Origin: Methylobacterium sp. BTF04
GTDB lineage: Bacteria > Pseudomonadota > Alphaproteobacteria > Rhizobiales > Beijerinckiaceae
Reading direction: 5' to 3'
NCBI RefSeq assembly: GCF_010692745.1
Contig: NZ_JAAHTB010000008.1
Coordinates: forward strand, 62,001 to 126,000
DNA length: 64,000 bases
Each line of letters begins with the position of its first letter. The first letter of the stretch is position 1. A model generated the notes under the pieces. It searched no databases, was not told the origin of the DNA, and was given only the letters and a program-made list of their open reading frames with translations. A program made the position numbers and the translations under genes. Shown here piece after piece: positions 40,649 through 49,151 of this stretch.

Positions 40649-43600
40649 TGGGGCGACGGTGTCCGCAGGTCGAGGGTCATCGGGAACTCGCGGCTCGTCT
40701 CTTCTACCGGCATCGCGACCTTGCCGGGGGTGTGGCCGTGGGCCTGGAAGCGGGCGAGGCGGCGCCCCTCCGCTTCGTAGGTGTTGACCGGGAAGGTCTC
40801 GTAGTTGCGCCCCCCCGGATGGCTGACGTGATAGCGACACCCGCCGAGCGATCGGCCACTCCAGGCATCGAGGATATCGATGGTCAACGGTGCGTGGGCC
40901 GGGATCGTCGGGTGCATCGACGATGCCGGCTGCCACGCCTTGAACCGCAGGCCCGCAACGGCCTCTCCGGATACGCCGGTGCTGGTCATCGGCAATCGGC
41001 GTCCGTTGCAGCTGATCACGTGCCGGCCGGGGACAAAGCCCTCGACCTTCACCTGAAGCCGCTCCACGGAGCTGTCGACGTAACGCACGGTGCCTCCGAT
41101 GGCGCCCTCCTCGCCCAGCACGTGCCAGGGCTCCAGGGCTTGGCGCAGCTCAAGCTTCACGCCGCCATGCTCCACCGTCCCGAAGACCGGGAAGCGGAAC
41201 TCGCGCTGCGCGACGAAGGCCGCAGGATCGAAGTCGTAGCCGGCTGCCCGCAGATCCTCCAGCACGCCGACGAAGTCGGCCCACAGGAAGTGCGGCAGCA
41301 TGAAACGATCGTGCAGGCCCGTGCCCCAGCGGACACAGCCACCGGTTTGCGGCTCGCGCCACAGCCAGGCGACGATGGCGCGCAGCAGGAGCTGCTGGGC
41401 CAGGCTCATGCGCGGGTCCGGCGGCATCTCGAAGGAGCGGAACTCGAGCAGCCCGAGGCGTCCCGTCGGCCCGTCCGGCGAGTACAGCTTGTCGATGCAG
41501 ATCTCGGAGCGATGGGTGTTGCCCGTCACATCCACGAGGATGTTGCGGAAGATGCGATCCACCAGCCAGCGCGGAATATTGGGCTCGTCGGGCTTGGGAA
41601 CCTGCGCCATGGCGATTTCGAGCTCGTAGAGCCCGTCATGACGCGCCTCGTCCATGCGCGGGGCCTGGCTCGTGGGGCCGATATACAGACCCGAGAACAG
41701 GTACGACATCGCCGGGTGGCGCTGCCAGTAGAGTACGAGGCTCTTGAGCAGATCGGGCCGTCGGAGGAACGGGGAATCGGCCGGCGTCGCGCCGCCCAGC
41801 ACCACGTGGTTGCCGCCGCCGGTGCCGGTGTGGCGTCCATCGGTCATGAACTTCTGCGCACCGAGGCGGATCTGGCGGGCATCCTCGTACAGGTCGGTGG
41901 TGATCGTCACCGCGTCGCGCCAGGTCGGAGCCGGGTGGACGTTGACCTCGATCACGCCGGGATCGGGAGTGACCTTGATGACGTTCATGCGCGGGTCGAA
42001 CGGCGGCTCGTAGCCTTCGATATGCAGCGGCTGCTTGAGTTCGGCGGCGGCCTCCTCGAGATAGCCGAGCAGCTCGAGATACTCGTCCACGCGCTCGAGC
42101 GGCGGCATGAAGACGTGAAGCAGGCCGTCGCGCGGCTCCACCGCGAAAGCGGTGCGGACGGCGACGCCCGTGACACCCGAGCCATTGATGGTCTCGGGAC
42201 CGGAATGACCCTCGGGCAGAGCACCGCGCGCCTCCAGCGGATCCTGCGGCTGGTAATAGGGGTAGTTCTCCGGCGCCACATAGGGCAGCGACGAGAGCGG
42301 CAGACGGTAGCCCACCGGCGAGTCGCCCGGTGTGAGGAAGGCGTGATCGCGGCGGAACTCCCAGCCTTCGGAGATCCAGAGGCGCTCTGCCGCCTCATCC
42401 TTGTCGCTGGGACTCGCCTTGCCGATGGGCAGGCTCGCGAGCGGCAGCGCATAGCCGGCGGCCTCGCCGAGGCCGCGCTCGAAGACGCGGGCCATCCGCG
42501 CATTGGCCTCTGGGTTGGGGAAATGCGGCTCGGAGGTCGTGACGTTGACCGGCAGCTCGTCGCGCTTCTCAGCCCAGTAGACCGGGTCCTCGAAGGCGGG
42601 GAAAACGTAGGGTCCGAGGCCGAGGCGCTTGGCGACCGCGTCGATCAGCGCCTTGGCCTTGGTCGAATCCGCATCGCGCGGGCCGTCCTCGGCGGCGATG
42701 AGCTCTGCGTTCTTCCAGATCGGCTTGCCGTCCCGGCGCCAGTACAGGGCGAAGGCCCAGCGCGGCAGGCTCTCGCCCGGATACCACTTGCCCTGGCCGT
42801 AATGCAGCATGCCGCCGGGTGCGAAGCGGGTGCGCAGGCGACGGATCAGCTTGTCGGCCAGACCGCGCTTCGTCGGTCCGACCGCGGCGGCGTTCCATTC
42901 CGCCGATTCGAAATCGTCGATGGAGACGAAGGTCGGCTCGCCGCCCATGGTCAGCCGCACGTCCTGCTCGGCGAGGTCGGCGTCGATGCGATCGCCCAGC
43001 GCGTCCATGGCCGCCCAGATCTCTTCCGAGAACGGCTTAGTGATGCGTGGGGCCTCGGCCACGCGCGTCACCGTCATCTCGAAGCCGAACTCCACTTCCG
43101 CCGGCTCGGCGAGCCCTGAGATGGGGGATGCGGAATTGTAGTGCGGGGTCGCGGCCAGCGGGATGTGGCCCTCGCCGCACAGCAGGCCGGAGGTGGCATC
43201 GAGCCCGATCCATCCCGCGCCGGGCAGGAAGACCTCCGCCCATGCGTGCAGATCGGTGAAATCGGTGGCGGTTCCAACCGGGCCATCCACCGCGGTGGTG
43301 TCGGGGACGAGCTGAATCAGGTAGCCCGAGACGAAGCGCGCCGCGAGGCCGATGCGGCGCAGGATCTGCACCATCAGCCATGCCGAGTCGCGGCACGAAC
43401 CGCTCTTCAGCGTCAAGGTTTCGGCGGCGGTCTGCACGCCCGGCTCCATGCGGACGCCGTAGGTGATCTCCTGCGCCACCTGCGCGTTCAACGCCACCAG
43501 GAATAGTACCGTGTTCGGCTCGGCCGGCAGGTGCTCGAGGAACGCGTCCACCTCGGGCGCCATGGCGTCGTCGAGGACGAGATAGGGCTTCAGTTCTGCG

Positions 43601-43932
43601 GTCAGGTCGTCCGCATAGGTGAAGCCGCGGGTCTGTGCGTACTCCTCCACGAAGAAGTCGAATGGGTTGATCACCGACATGTCGGCGGTCAGGTCGACCT
43701 CGATCTTCAGCTCGGTCGTCTTCTCAGGGAAGATGATGCGCGCGAGCCAGTTGCCGTTGGGGTCCTGCTGCCAGTTGATGAAGTGGTTCTCGGGCAGAAC
43801 CTTCAGCGAATAGGCCGGCACGGCCGTGCGCGCATGCGGTGCGGGCCGCAGGCGGATAACCTGTGGACCCAGCGCAATCGGCCGGTCGTAGGTGTAGTGG
43901 GTGACGTGATGCAGGGCGGCTTTGATCGACAC
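40645..43932 (-). CDS. Transglutaminase-DUF2126 fusion protein
   Basis: The 1095-aa product has an N-terminal transglutaminase module with the catalytic triad C180 (SGSCRDSAW), H229 (TDLHAWAEV) and D245 (GLDATSG), then a long DUF2126 region filling the rest. That region includes [47 protein letters not shown] and [12 protein letters not shown], and its GTGGGNH/HxxE-like stretches resemble glutamine-synthetase-type amidoligases, which comparative work has proposed. It heads the operon. The pairing of amide-forming and amide-breaking domains suggests a cycle of peptide attachment and removal. Cytoplasmic. Confidence 0.9.
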   Translation of the reverse strand: MSIKAALHHVTHYTYDRPIALGPQVIRLRPAPHARTAVPAYSLKVLPENHFINWQQDPNGNWLARIIFPEKTTELKIEVDLTADMSVINPFDFFVEEYAQTRGFTYADDLTAELKPYLVLDDAMAPEVDAFLEHLPAEPNTVLFLVALNAQVAQEITYGVRMEPGVQTAAETLTLKSGSCRDSAWLMVQILRRIGLAARFVSGYLIQLVPDTTAVDGPVGTATDFTDLHAWAEVFLPGAGWIGLDATSGLLCGEGHIPLAATPHYNSASPISGLAEPAEVEFGFEMTVTRVAEAPRITKPFSEEIWAAMDALGDRIDADLAEQDVRLTMGGEPTFVSIDDFESAEWNAAAVGPTKRGLADKLIRRLRTRFAPGGMLHYGQGKWYPGESLPRWAFALYWRRDGKPIWKNAELIAAEDGPRDADSTKAKALIDAVAKRLGLGPYVFPAFEDPVYWAEKRDELPVNVTTSEPHFPNPEANARMARVFERGLGEAAGYALPLASLPIGKASPSDKDEAAERLWISEGWEFRRDHAFLTPGDSPVGYRLPLSSLPYVAPENYPYYQPQDPLEARGALPEGHSGPETINGSGVTGVAVRTAFAVEPRDGLLHVFMPPLERVDEYLELLGYLEEAAAELKQPLHIEGYEPPFDPRMNVIKVTPDPGVIEVNVHPAPTWRDAVTITTDLYEDARQIRLGAQKFMTDGRHTGTGGGNHVVLGGATPADSPFLRRPDLLKSLVLYWQRHPAMSYLFSGLYIGPTSQAPRMDEARHDGLYELEIAMAQVPKPDEPNIPRWLVDRIFRNILVDVTGNTHRSEICIDKLYSPDGPTGRLGLLEFRSFEMPPDPRMSLAQQLLLRAIVAWLWREPQTGGCVRWGTGLHDRFMLPHFLWADFVGVLEDLRAAGYDFDPAAFVAQREFRFPVFGTVEHGGVKLELRQALEPWHVLGEEGAIGGTVRYVDSSVERLQVKVEGFVPGRHVISCNGRRLPMTSTGVSGEAVAGLRFKAWQPASSMHPTIPAHAPLTIDILDAWSGRSLGGCRYHVSHPGGRNYETFPVNTYEAEGRRLARFQAHGHTPGKVAMPVEETSREFPMTLDLRTPSPQ

Positions 43933-44001
43933 GGGGACTCCCGCAGTACCAGGACATGGAGCCGGGCGGGCGAGGACGTATTCGCGCCGGCTGCGGAGAA
44001 A

Positions 44002-44026
44002 CGAGGCACCGCCTTGCGGTGCCTCG
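44002..44026 (-). terminator. Hairpin in the DUF2126/metallopeptidase spacer, possible minus-strand terminator
   Basis: Arms CGAGGCACCGC and GCGGTGCCTCG are perfect over eleven bases with a three-base loop. On the minus strand the stem is followed by TTTCTCC, a short T-run. If it terminates, the transcript must start within the spacer. Confidence 0.5.
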
Positions 44027-44037
44027 GAAGAAGGTCA

Positions 44038-44190
44038 TCAGTTCCATACGCCAACGGTCACCCGTGTGCGATGGGTCGTTTCTGGCACGCACCGGTGGAT
44101 CGCGGGCCGGATGGCGTGAGCGGCCATCCCTGCCAGCGTTTCGCCGAAAGCTGCGCCGGGCCGGACTTGTACGCAAGTTTCGTGCATCAT
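44038..44190 (-). CDS. Possible 50-aa small protein
   Basis: A short reading frame starting MMHETCVQVRPG and ending RVTVGVWN, whose stop lies 12 bases before the hairpin at 44002-44026. It has no recognisable ribosome site, no signal peptide and no family I recognise, and codon choice is not decisive. It is listed only because a small frame next to a terminator-like hairpin inside a long spacer could be a real short transcript. Confidence 0.25.
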   Translation of the reverse strand: MMHETCVQVRPGAAFGETLAGMAAHAIRPAIHRCVPETTHRTRVTVGVWN

Positions 44191-44396
44191 TGCGTGTCGG
44201 AAAATGATGGACCGGGGCGCTCTCCAGTATGGAGTTGGAACTTCCCTCACTGCCCGGCTTTGGTTGGCTTGCCGTGGGACCGCGGCCGGGCGGAGCCGTC
44301 CGCGTTGCAGATCCGGGAGCGGAGCAAGGGAAGAGTGGGGGCGCGCGGAGATCGGAACGGAGTGTGTAGGACAGGGATGGGTACCGAGCCGACTCA

Positions 44397-45557
44397 ATGA
44401 AGATCTTCCAGTGCCAGGCTTGCGATCAGCCGATCAGCTTCGAGAGCACCGATTGCGAAAGCTGCGGGCGAAAGCTCGGCTACGTCTCCGACGTGCACGA
44501 GATGTCGGCGCTCGAGCCCTCGGGCACAATTTGGCATGCCTATGCCGACCCGGCGCGCAAGTACCGTTTTTGCGCCAATGCCCAATACGGAGCGTGCAAC
44601 TGGCTGGTGCCGGATGCGTCATCCGATCGCTACTGTACGACCTGCCGGCACAACCGGGTCGTGCCCGATCTGACCATCGCCTGGAACCTCACCCGCTGGC
44701 GCCAGATCGAGGCGGCCAAGCATCGGCTGTTCTACTCGCTCCTGCGCCTCAACCTGCCGCTGATGACGCGCGACGAGAATCCGATCGCCGGCCTCGCCTT
44801 CGACTTCCTCGTCGATCCAGCCGAAAGCTACCGGGTCGGACCGCCGGTTCTCACCGGACACCGGAACGGGTTGATTACCCTCAACATCGCCGAAGCCGAT
44901 GATGTCGAGCGCGAGCGGCGGCGGATGCTCTTCGGAGAATATTACCGCACTCTTCTCGGCCATTTCCGCCACGAGATCGGACATTATTTCTGGAACGTTC
45001 TGGTGCGCTACGACCAGAGCCTGTGGACGTTCCGGTCGCTTTTCGGCGACGAGCGCGCGAATTACAGCGGCGCGCTGCAGCGCCATTACGCCCATGGCGC
45101 GCCGGCGGATTGGGAGGACTCCTACGTCAGCGCCTATGCCAGCAGCCATCCCTGGGAGGATTTCGCCGAGACCTGGGCGCAGTACCTCCACATCGTCGAT
45201 ACCGTCGAGACCGCCAGCACCTTTGAAATGCACGTGCGTCCACGCCTGCGGCACGGGGCGAGCGAACCCGTGGTGATCGACTACGATCCCTATCGGATTT
45301 CCGATTTCAGTCGGCTCGTGGAGGCGTGGCTGCCGCTGACCTACGCGGTCAATTCGCTCAGCCGCAGCATGGGGCAGCCGGCCCTGTACCCGTTCAAGCT
45401 GACGCCGGCGGTGATCGCCAAGCTGTCCTTCATCCACGAGCGCATCGATTCCATTCGCTCCATGGGGCATTCGATGGGCAGCGAGGAGGCCGGTTCGGAC
45501 ATTCTCAAGGCGGTGATCACCGGGCTGCGCCAACGCGTGGCGGCACCGAACGCCTGA
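44397..45557 (+). CDS. Putative zinc-binding metallopeptidase with N-terminal zinc ribbon
   Basis: The 386-aa product begins with two CxxC pairs (CQACDQ, CESCGRK) and further Cys pairs (CAN..C, CTTCR) that fit a zinc ribbon. A gluzincin-like core follows with HEIGHYFW at about residues 201-208 and a downstream ED/ET stretch (HPWEDFAETWAQYLH) that can give the third ligand. This is the family annotated as putative zinc-binding peptidase. It is transcribed divergently from the ATP-grasp/transglutaminase operon, with which I recall it co-occurs in other proteobacteria. It may cleave what that operon ligates; that is inference. There is no signal peptide. Confidence 0.82.
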   Translation: MKIFQCQACDQPISFESTDCESCGRKLGYVSDVHEMSALEPSGTIWHAYADPARKYRFCANAQYGACNWLVPDASSDRYCTTCRHNRVVPDLTIAWNLTRWRQIEAAKHRLFYSLLRLNLPLMTRDENPIAGLAFDFLVDPAESYRVGPPVLTGHRNGLITLNIAEADDVERERRRMLFGEYYRTLLGHFRHEIGHYFWNVLVRYDQSLWTFRSLFGDERANYSGALQRHYAHGAPADWEDSYVSAYASSHPWEDFAETWAQYLHIVDTVETASTFEMHVRPRLRHGASEPVVIDYDPYRISDFSRLVEAWLPLTYAVNSLSRSMGQPALYPFKLTPAVIAKLSFIHERIDSIRSMGHSMGSEEAGSDILKAVITGLRQRVAAPNA

Positions 45558-45561
45558 CAGT

Positions 45562-45957
45562 CTACGCGGGTTCGATCGGCCGGGGCCGGCCCTCGTCGTC
45601 GATGGCGACGAAGGTGAACGTCGCTTCGGTGACCTTTTCGCGCGTCTGCGTACGGAAGCGGCGCGCCCAGGCTTCCACCTCGATCTTCATCGATGTTCGG
45701 CCGATCTTTCCGATGCGGGTGTAGACGCACAGGACGTCACCGACCCGCACGGGACGGATGAAGGTCATCGCGTCCACCGCCACCGTCACAACGCGGCCCT
45801 GCGTGCGGTCGACCCCCGCGATGCCACCCGCCTGGTCCATCTGCGACATCACCCAGCCGCCAAAGATGTCGCCGTTGGCATTGGTGTCCGCCGGCATCGC
45901 GCTGGTTCGGACCGTAAGGTCCCCGCGCGGACCGCCGCCCTCTTCCGTCTCCGCCAT
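45562..45957 (-). CDS. Acyl-CoA thioesterase, YciA-like hotdog protein
   Basis: The 131-aa product is a single hotdog domain. Signatures are the N-terminal ADTNANGDIFGGWVMSQMDQAGG, with the catalytic Asp, and VDAMTFIRPVRVGDVLCVYTRIGKIGRTSM. YciA-type enzymes hydrolyse a broad range of acyl-CoAs. ATG 45957 is chosen since GAGGGGA precedes it; a longer frame starts at 45984. Its stop faces the metallopeptidase stop with four bases between. Confidence 0.92.
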   Translation of the reverse strand: MAETEEGGGPRGDLTVRTSAMPADTNANGDIFGGWVMSQMDQAGGIAGVDRTQGRVVTVAVDAMTFIRPVRVGDVLCVYTRIGKIGRTSMKIEVEAWARRFRTQTREKVTEATFTFVAIDDEGRPRPIEPA

Positions 45958-46134
45958 TTCGTCCCCTCGTCGCCTTCGGCTCACCCACCAGTGCCATCAC
46001 TCCGGAAGGCGAATGCAACCTTCAGGAAGCGGCGAAGCAAAAACAAGGAATTACCAGCGGCGGAACGGATACGCGACTGGGCGCCATGCTCGATCGTGAC
46101 CCGCGCCGGATAAGCCACGTTTGGGGGAGCCTGA

Positions 46135-46263
46135 TCAGGGCATCATACCCATGAATTTCAGGCATCCGGCCACGATGACGGCAGCGACCGAGACGGCGAG
46201 TTCGAGGGGGATCGATTGCCAGAGGTCGTGGGTCTGGGTCTCGCGCGCGGCGATCTCGGTCAT
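46135..46263 (-). CDS. 42-aa single-span membrane microprotein
   Basis: The product starts MTEIAARETQTHDLW, then has one hydrophobic segment (about residues 19-40, LELAVSVAAVIVAGCLKFMGMM) and ends right after it. The start is fixed by a near-perfect GGAGGAA ribosome site five bases upstream, which makes translation likely despite the size. I do not recognise a family. An aromatic/acidic cytoplasmic face with a C-terminal span is common in small regulators of membrane complexes, but no partner is evident. Confidence 0.6.
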   Translation of the reverse strand: MTEIAARETQTHDLWQSIPLELAVSVAAVIVAGCLKFMGMMP

Positions 46264-46373
46264 GGGCGTTCCTCCGGAGCGGCGCGATCTGATGTCGACC
46301 GTCTCACGAAAAGAACCATACAGCATCATTCTGCCGGTACCCACACCCGAACAGGCATTTTGGTGCAAGACGC

Positions 46374-46407
46374 AAAAAGCCCGGCGGCGAATCACGCGCG
46401 CCGGGCT
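46374..46407 (-). terminator. Rho-independent terminator of the FYGPRR-repeat gene
   Basis: On the minus strand the arms AGCCCGGCG and CGCCGGGCT are followed by TTTTT. It lies about 45 bases after the stop codon of the repeat-protein gene. Confidence 0.88.
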
Positions 46408-46450
46408 GATCGATGGCGAGCGATCCCGCTACCCGCGGGACCGAGCGCTA

Positions 46451-46750
46451 TCAGTAGAAGCGGCGCGGGCCGTAGAACCGGCGCGGACCATAGAACCGCC
46501 GTGGGCCATAGAAACGACGCGGGGCATAGTAGCGACGGCCATAGAACGGGCGCGGACCATAGAAGCGGCGCGGGCCATAGAACCGGCGACGGTAACCGTA
46601 ATACTGCACCGTCTGGGCGACGGCGGGGGCTGCCTCGCTCTGAAGGGCGAGGGCAGGACCGATCGGGGCGGCCGATGCGCCCTGGGGTGCCGCCGCGGCA
46701 AAGCCGAGAGCCAGCAGCGCGGCCAGCACGAGTTTCCTCAGCACGTTCAC
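46451..46750 (-). CDS. Exported Tyr/Arg-rich hexapeptide-repeat protein
   Basis: The 99-aa product has a Sec signal (LVLAALLALGFAAAAP, cleavage after ASA), a short Ala-rich linker, and a C-terminal half made of FYGPRR-type six-residue repeats (about six copies, one degenerate as RRYYAP). The mature protein would be very basic and rich in Tyr, suggesting binding to polyanions or the cell wall, or cross-linking through Tyr; no family is recognised. The start is a GTG at 46750 preceded by GGGAG; a GTG two codons later is possible. A strong terminator follows, so it is monocistronic. Confidence 0.68.
   Translation of the reverse strand: MNVLRKLVLAALLALGFAAAAPQGASAAPIGPALALQSEAAPAVAQTVQYYGYRRRFYGPRRFYGPRPFYGRRYYAPRRFYGPRRFYGPRRFYGPRRFY
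46456..46600 (-). repeat. Imperfect 18-bp tandem repeats coding the FYGPRR units
   Basis: The unit on plus is close to CGGCGCGGGCCATAGAAC, repeated in register with the reading frame. Copies differ mostly at third codon positions, so selection on the peptide is likely. Confidence 0.75.
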
Positions 46751-46901
46751 AACTCCCTGGGATATGTCGAGTGACGCCACGATACGAAGTGGCCCGGATT
46801 TCAATCCGGTCGCATGCAACGCGTGAACAGGCAAAGCGTTGCTTTTGCCATTCGCGCGTCTGCGAATACGGTCAACCAACCATTCCCGGCGGGTATGCCG
46901 G

Positions 46902-47087
46902 TCAGGCGATCTTGGTGGTCATGTCGACGATCGAGGCCGCGGCGCTTTCCTTGACCAATGCGATCCCGTGCTCGCAATCGGCGCGCCGGGCGTAGCCTTC
47001 GGCGGAATCGGCCACGACGTTGCCGTTCGCCACCCGCAGACGCCAACGCCACTCTCCGGCGGAATCCCTGTAGAGTTCGAACCGCAT
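46902..47087 (-). CDS. DUF1508 (YegP-like) protein
   Basis: The 61-aa product is one DUF1508 repeat: FELYRDSAGEWRWRLRVANGNVVADSAEGYARRADCEHGIALVKE. YegP-type proteins have two such units and form compact domains of unknown role; single-unit versions are common in proteobacteria. Start at ATG 47087. It is transcribed on the same strand as the repeat protein gene but about 150 bases upstream, so probably separate. Confidence 0.85.
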   Translation of the reverse strand: MRFELYRDSAGEWRWRLRVANGNVVADSAEGYARRADCEHGIALVKESAAASIVDMTTKIA

Positions 47088-47167
47088 GGAAACCTCACTG
47101 GCTGCGCCTCGTGTCGCTCTTGAGATGGAGCGTCCGATCGGTGCGGCAATGGGGGTGACGCGACATG

Positions 47168-47196
47168 AAAACGCCGCCCCGGAGAACCGGGACGGC
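47168..47196 (-). terminator. Rho-independent terminator of the RNA helicase gene
   Basis: On the minus strand arms GCCGTCCCGG and CCGGGGCGGC (one G-T pair) close a TTCT loop and are followed by GTTTT. It lies 27 bases after the stop codon of rhlE. Confidence 0.87.
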
Positions 47197-47222
47197 GCGA
47201 ATGTCAGAACGGTATGCAGCGA

Positions 47223-48722
47223 TCAGGAGCGCGGCGAGCGATCGAGCCAGCCGATGGCACGGCCTTCGCCGGGACCCGCGCCCTGCGGACGCGGGGTGCG
47301 CTGGCGATTGTCGCTGCGCGGCTCCGAGCGGGTCTCCTGCGGAGCGCCCTGGCGACGATCGCCACGGGCTTCCTGCGACCGACCGGCGCCCTCGGGCCGG
47401 GCCGAGCGCGCGGGCGCGCCCTGGCCACCACGGCCACCGTCTCCGCCGCGGCCCTGGCCGGGACGGCCACCACCGGGACGAGAACCGCCGGGGCGCTGAC
47501 CCTGGCGCTGGCCGGGACGCTGACCCTGCGGAGCGGGACGACGCTCCTCGGCCTGGGCGGCGTCCATCGCCTCCTGGCGCGACGGAGGCGTGAAGCCCTC
47601 CGGGAAGGGGGCGACGGGGATCTTCTGGCGCGTGGTGCGCTCGATGTCCCGCAGGTAGGCCTTCTCTTCGTCGTTGCAGAACGAGATCGCGAGCCCGTTC
47701 GCCCCGGCGCGTGCGGTACGGCCGATGCGGTGGACGTAGCTCTCCGGCACGTTCGGCAGATCGTAGTTGATCACGTGGCTCACCGCTTCGACATCGATGC
47801 CGCGTGCGGCGATGTCGGTGGCCACGAGCACCCGGCAGGAGCCATCCTTGAAGGCGGCGAGGGCCCGCTCACGCTGGGGCTGGGACTTGTTGCCGTGGAT
47901 GGCCGAGGCCGGAACGCCGACCTTCTCCAGACCGCGAACGACGCGGTCGGCGCCATGCTTGGTACGGGTGAAGACGAGAACGCGCTCGATCTTGGGATCG
48001 CGCAGGATATGGCCCAGCAATGCCTGCTTCGCGCCGGTATGGGCGAAGATGACCTCCTGCGTGACGCGCTCGGCGGTGGTGGCCACCGGCGTGACGGCGA
48101 CCTGAACCGGGTCGCGCAGATACTGGTCGGCGAGGCCGGCGATGTTCTTCGGCATCGTGGCCGAAAAGAACAGGCTCTGGCGCTCCTTGGGCAGCATCTT
48201 CACGATGCGCTTCAGGGCGTGGATGAAGCCGAGGTCGAGCATCTGGTCGGCCTCGTCGAGGACGAGGATCTCGACGGCCTCGAGGGTCAGCGAGCGGCGC
48301 TCGATGAGATCCATCAGGCGGCCCGGCGTGGCGACGAGGATGTCGACGCCGTTGGCGAGCGCCTTCTCCTGGCGGGAGATGGTGACGCCACCGAACACCA
48401 CGGTGTTGGTGAACGAGAGATGCCGGCCATAATCCGAGAAGCTCTCGGCGATCTGGTTGGCGAGCTCGCGCGTGGGCGAGAGTACGAGCACGCGGCAGCC
48501 ACGACGGATCGCCTTGCGCGGGTTCTGCGCGAGCCGGTGCAGGATCGGCAGCGCGAAGGCGGCGGTCTTGCCGGTGCCGGTCTGGGCGATGCCGCAGAGG
48601 TCGCGGCCTTCCATGGCGGGGCGGAGGGCCTGGGCCTGGATCGGGGTCGGCGTCTTGTAGCCGGCCTCCTCCAACGCGCGCAGCACGGGCTGTGCGAGGC
48701 CGAAATCGGTAAACTGGGTCAA
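47223..48722 (-). CDS. rhlE: DEAD-box RNA helicase, RhlE-type
   Basis: The 499-aa product remodels RNA duplexes with ATP. Motifs are the Q-motif ([26 protein letters not shown]), Walker [13 protein letters not shown] in [18 protein letters not shown] and [10 protein letters not shown]. The C-terminal tail from about residue 380 is low complexity, Arg/Gly/Pro/Gln-rich ([17 protein letters not shown]), as in many RNA-binding helicases of cold-response and ribosome assembly. The start is ATG 48722. The long upstream spacer may hold a regulated leader. Confidence 0.94.
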   Translation of the reverse strand: MTQFTDFGLAQPVLRALEEAGYKTPTPIQAQALRPAMEGRDLCGIAQTGTGKTAAFALPILHRLAQNPRKAIRRGCRVLVLSPTRELANQIAESFSDYGRHLSFTNTVVFGGVTISRQEKALANGVDILVATPGRLMDLIERRSLTLEAVEILVLDEADQMLDLGFIHALKRIVKMLPKERQSLFFSATMPKNIAGLADQYLRDPVQVAVTPVATTAERVTQEVIFAHTGAKQALLGHILRDPKIERVLVFTRTKHGADRVVRGLEKVGVPASAIHGNKSQPQRERALAAFKDGSCRVLVATDIAARGIDVEAVSHVINYDLPNVPESYVHRIGRTARAGANGLAISFCNDEEKAYLRDIERTTRQKIPVAPFPEGFTPPSRQEAMDAAQAEERRPAPQGQRPGQRQGQRPGGSRPGGGRPGQGRGGDGGRGGQGAPARSARPEGAGRSQEARGDRRQGAPQETRSEPRSDNRQRTPRPQGAGPGEGRAIGWLDRSPRS

Positions 48723-49151
48723 AAGGGTAACTTTCAGGCAGCGGGACCGTGGCGACGGCCGTCGAGAGACGGCGACCGCGATCGATGATCAGAATCGGTC
48801 CGTTGAGCTGGAGCCGCCCGCGTGCCGGGGCAGTCCGGGTGCATGCACGTTGAAGAGAGGGGCTCAGGTCGGTCGGAATTCGCGCTGGGCGACCCGTCGA
48901 TCCGTCACGCAGCCCTCTCAAGCGGAACCATGACGGCCGCTGACGCTGCAAGTGCGATATGCGGCTTCGCGTCTGCGAAGTCAATGCCGAGGGATCGTAT
49001 CGTCGGACCATCCGGCGGTCGTCGCTTTTGCACCTTCGACGTCCGAAGACGGCGAGGCGGATCAGGCGCCGACCCGCGTATTGACGCCTCGGCAAGGGTT
49101 GCGTGTTAAGACTTCCCACAGACCGGGCGGCCCGGTGGACCCGAATTCCGG
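48723..49151. other. Divergent spacer between rhlE and the flippase gene
   Basis: More than 400 bases with no convincing gene on either strand; a 95-codon plus frame at 48822-49109 has no ribosome site or protein-like makeup. It probably holds the rhlE promoter with a leader and the promoter of the flippase gene. I see no strong hairpin. Confidence 0.5.

Larger units (their letters stand above)
43933..44396. other. Divergent spacer between the DUF2126 gene and the metallopeptidase gene
   Basis: No gene I can firmly support. It holds a strong hairpin at 44002-44026 and a weak 50-codon frame on minus (44038-44190), both listed separately, and must carry the two divergent promoters. Confidence 0.5.

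Noticed and set aside
40597-43119. Plus-strand 840-codon frame opposite the DUF2126 gene
   Set aside because: Antisense shadow; the minus-strand product carries the catalytic triad and conserved domains.
47250-47560. Repetitive G/C-rich stretch that looked like a tandem repeat or array
   Set aside because: It codes the Arg/Gly/Pro-rich tail of the RNA helicase; there are no equal-length spacers, so it is not a CRISPR array.
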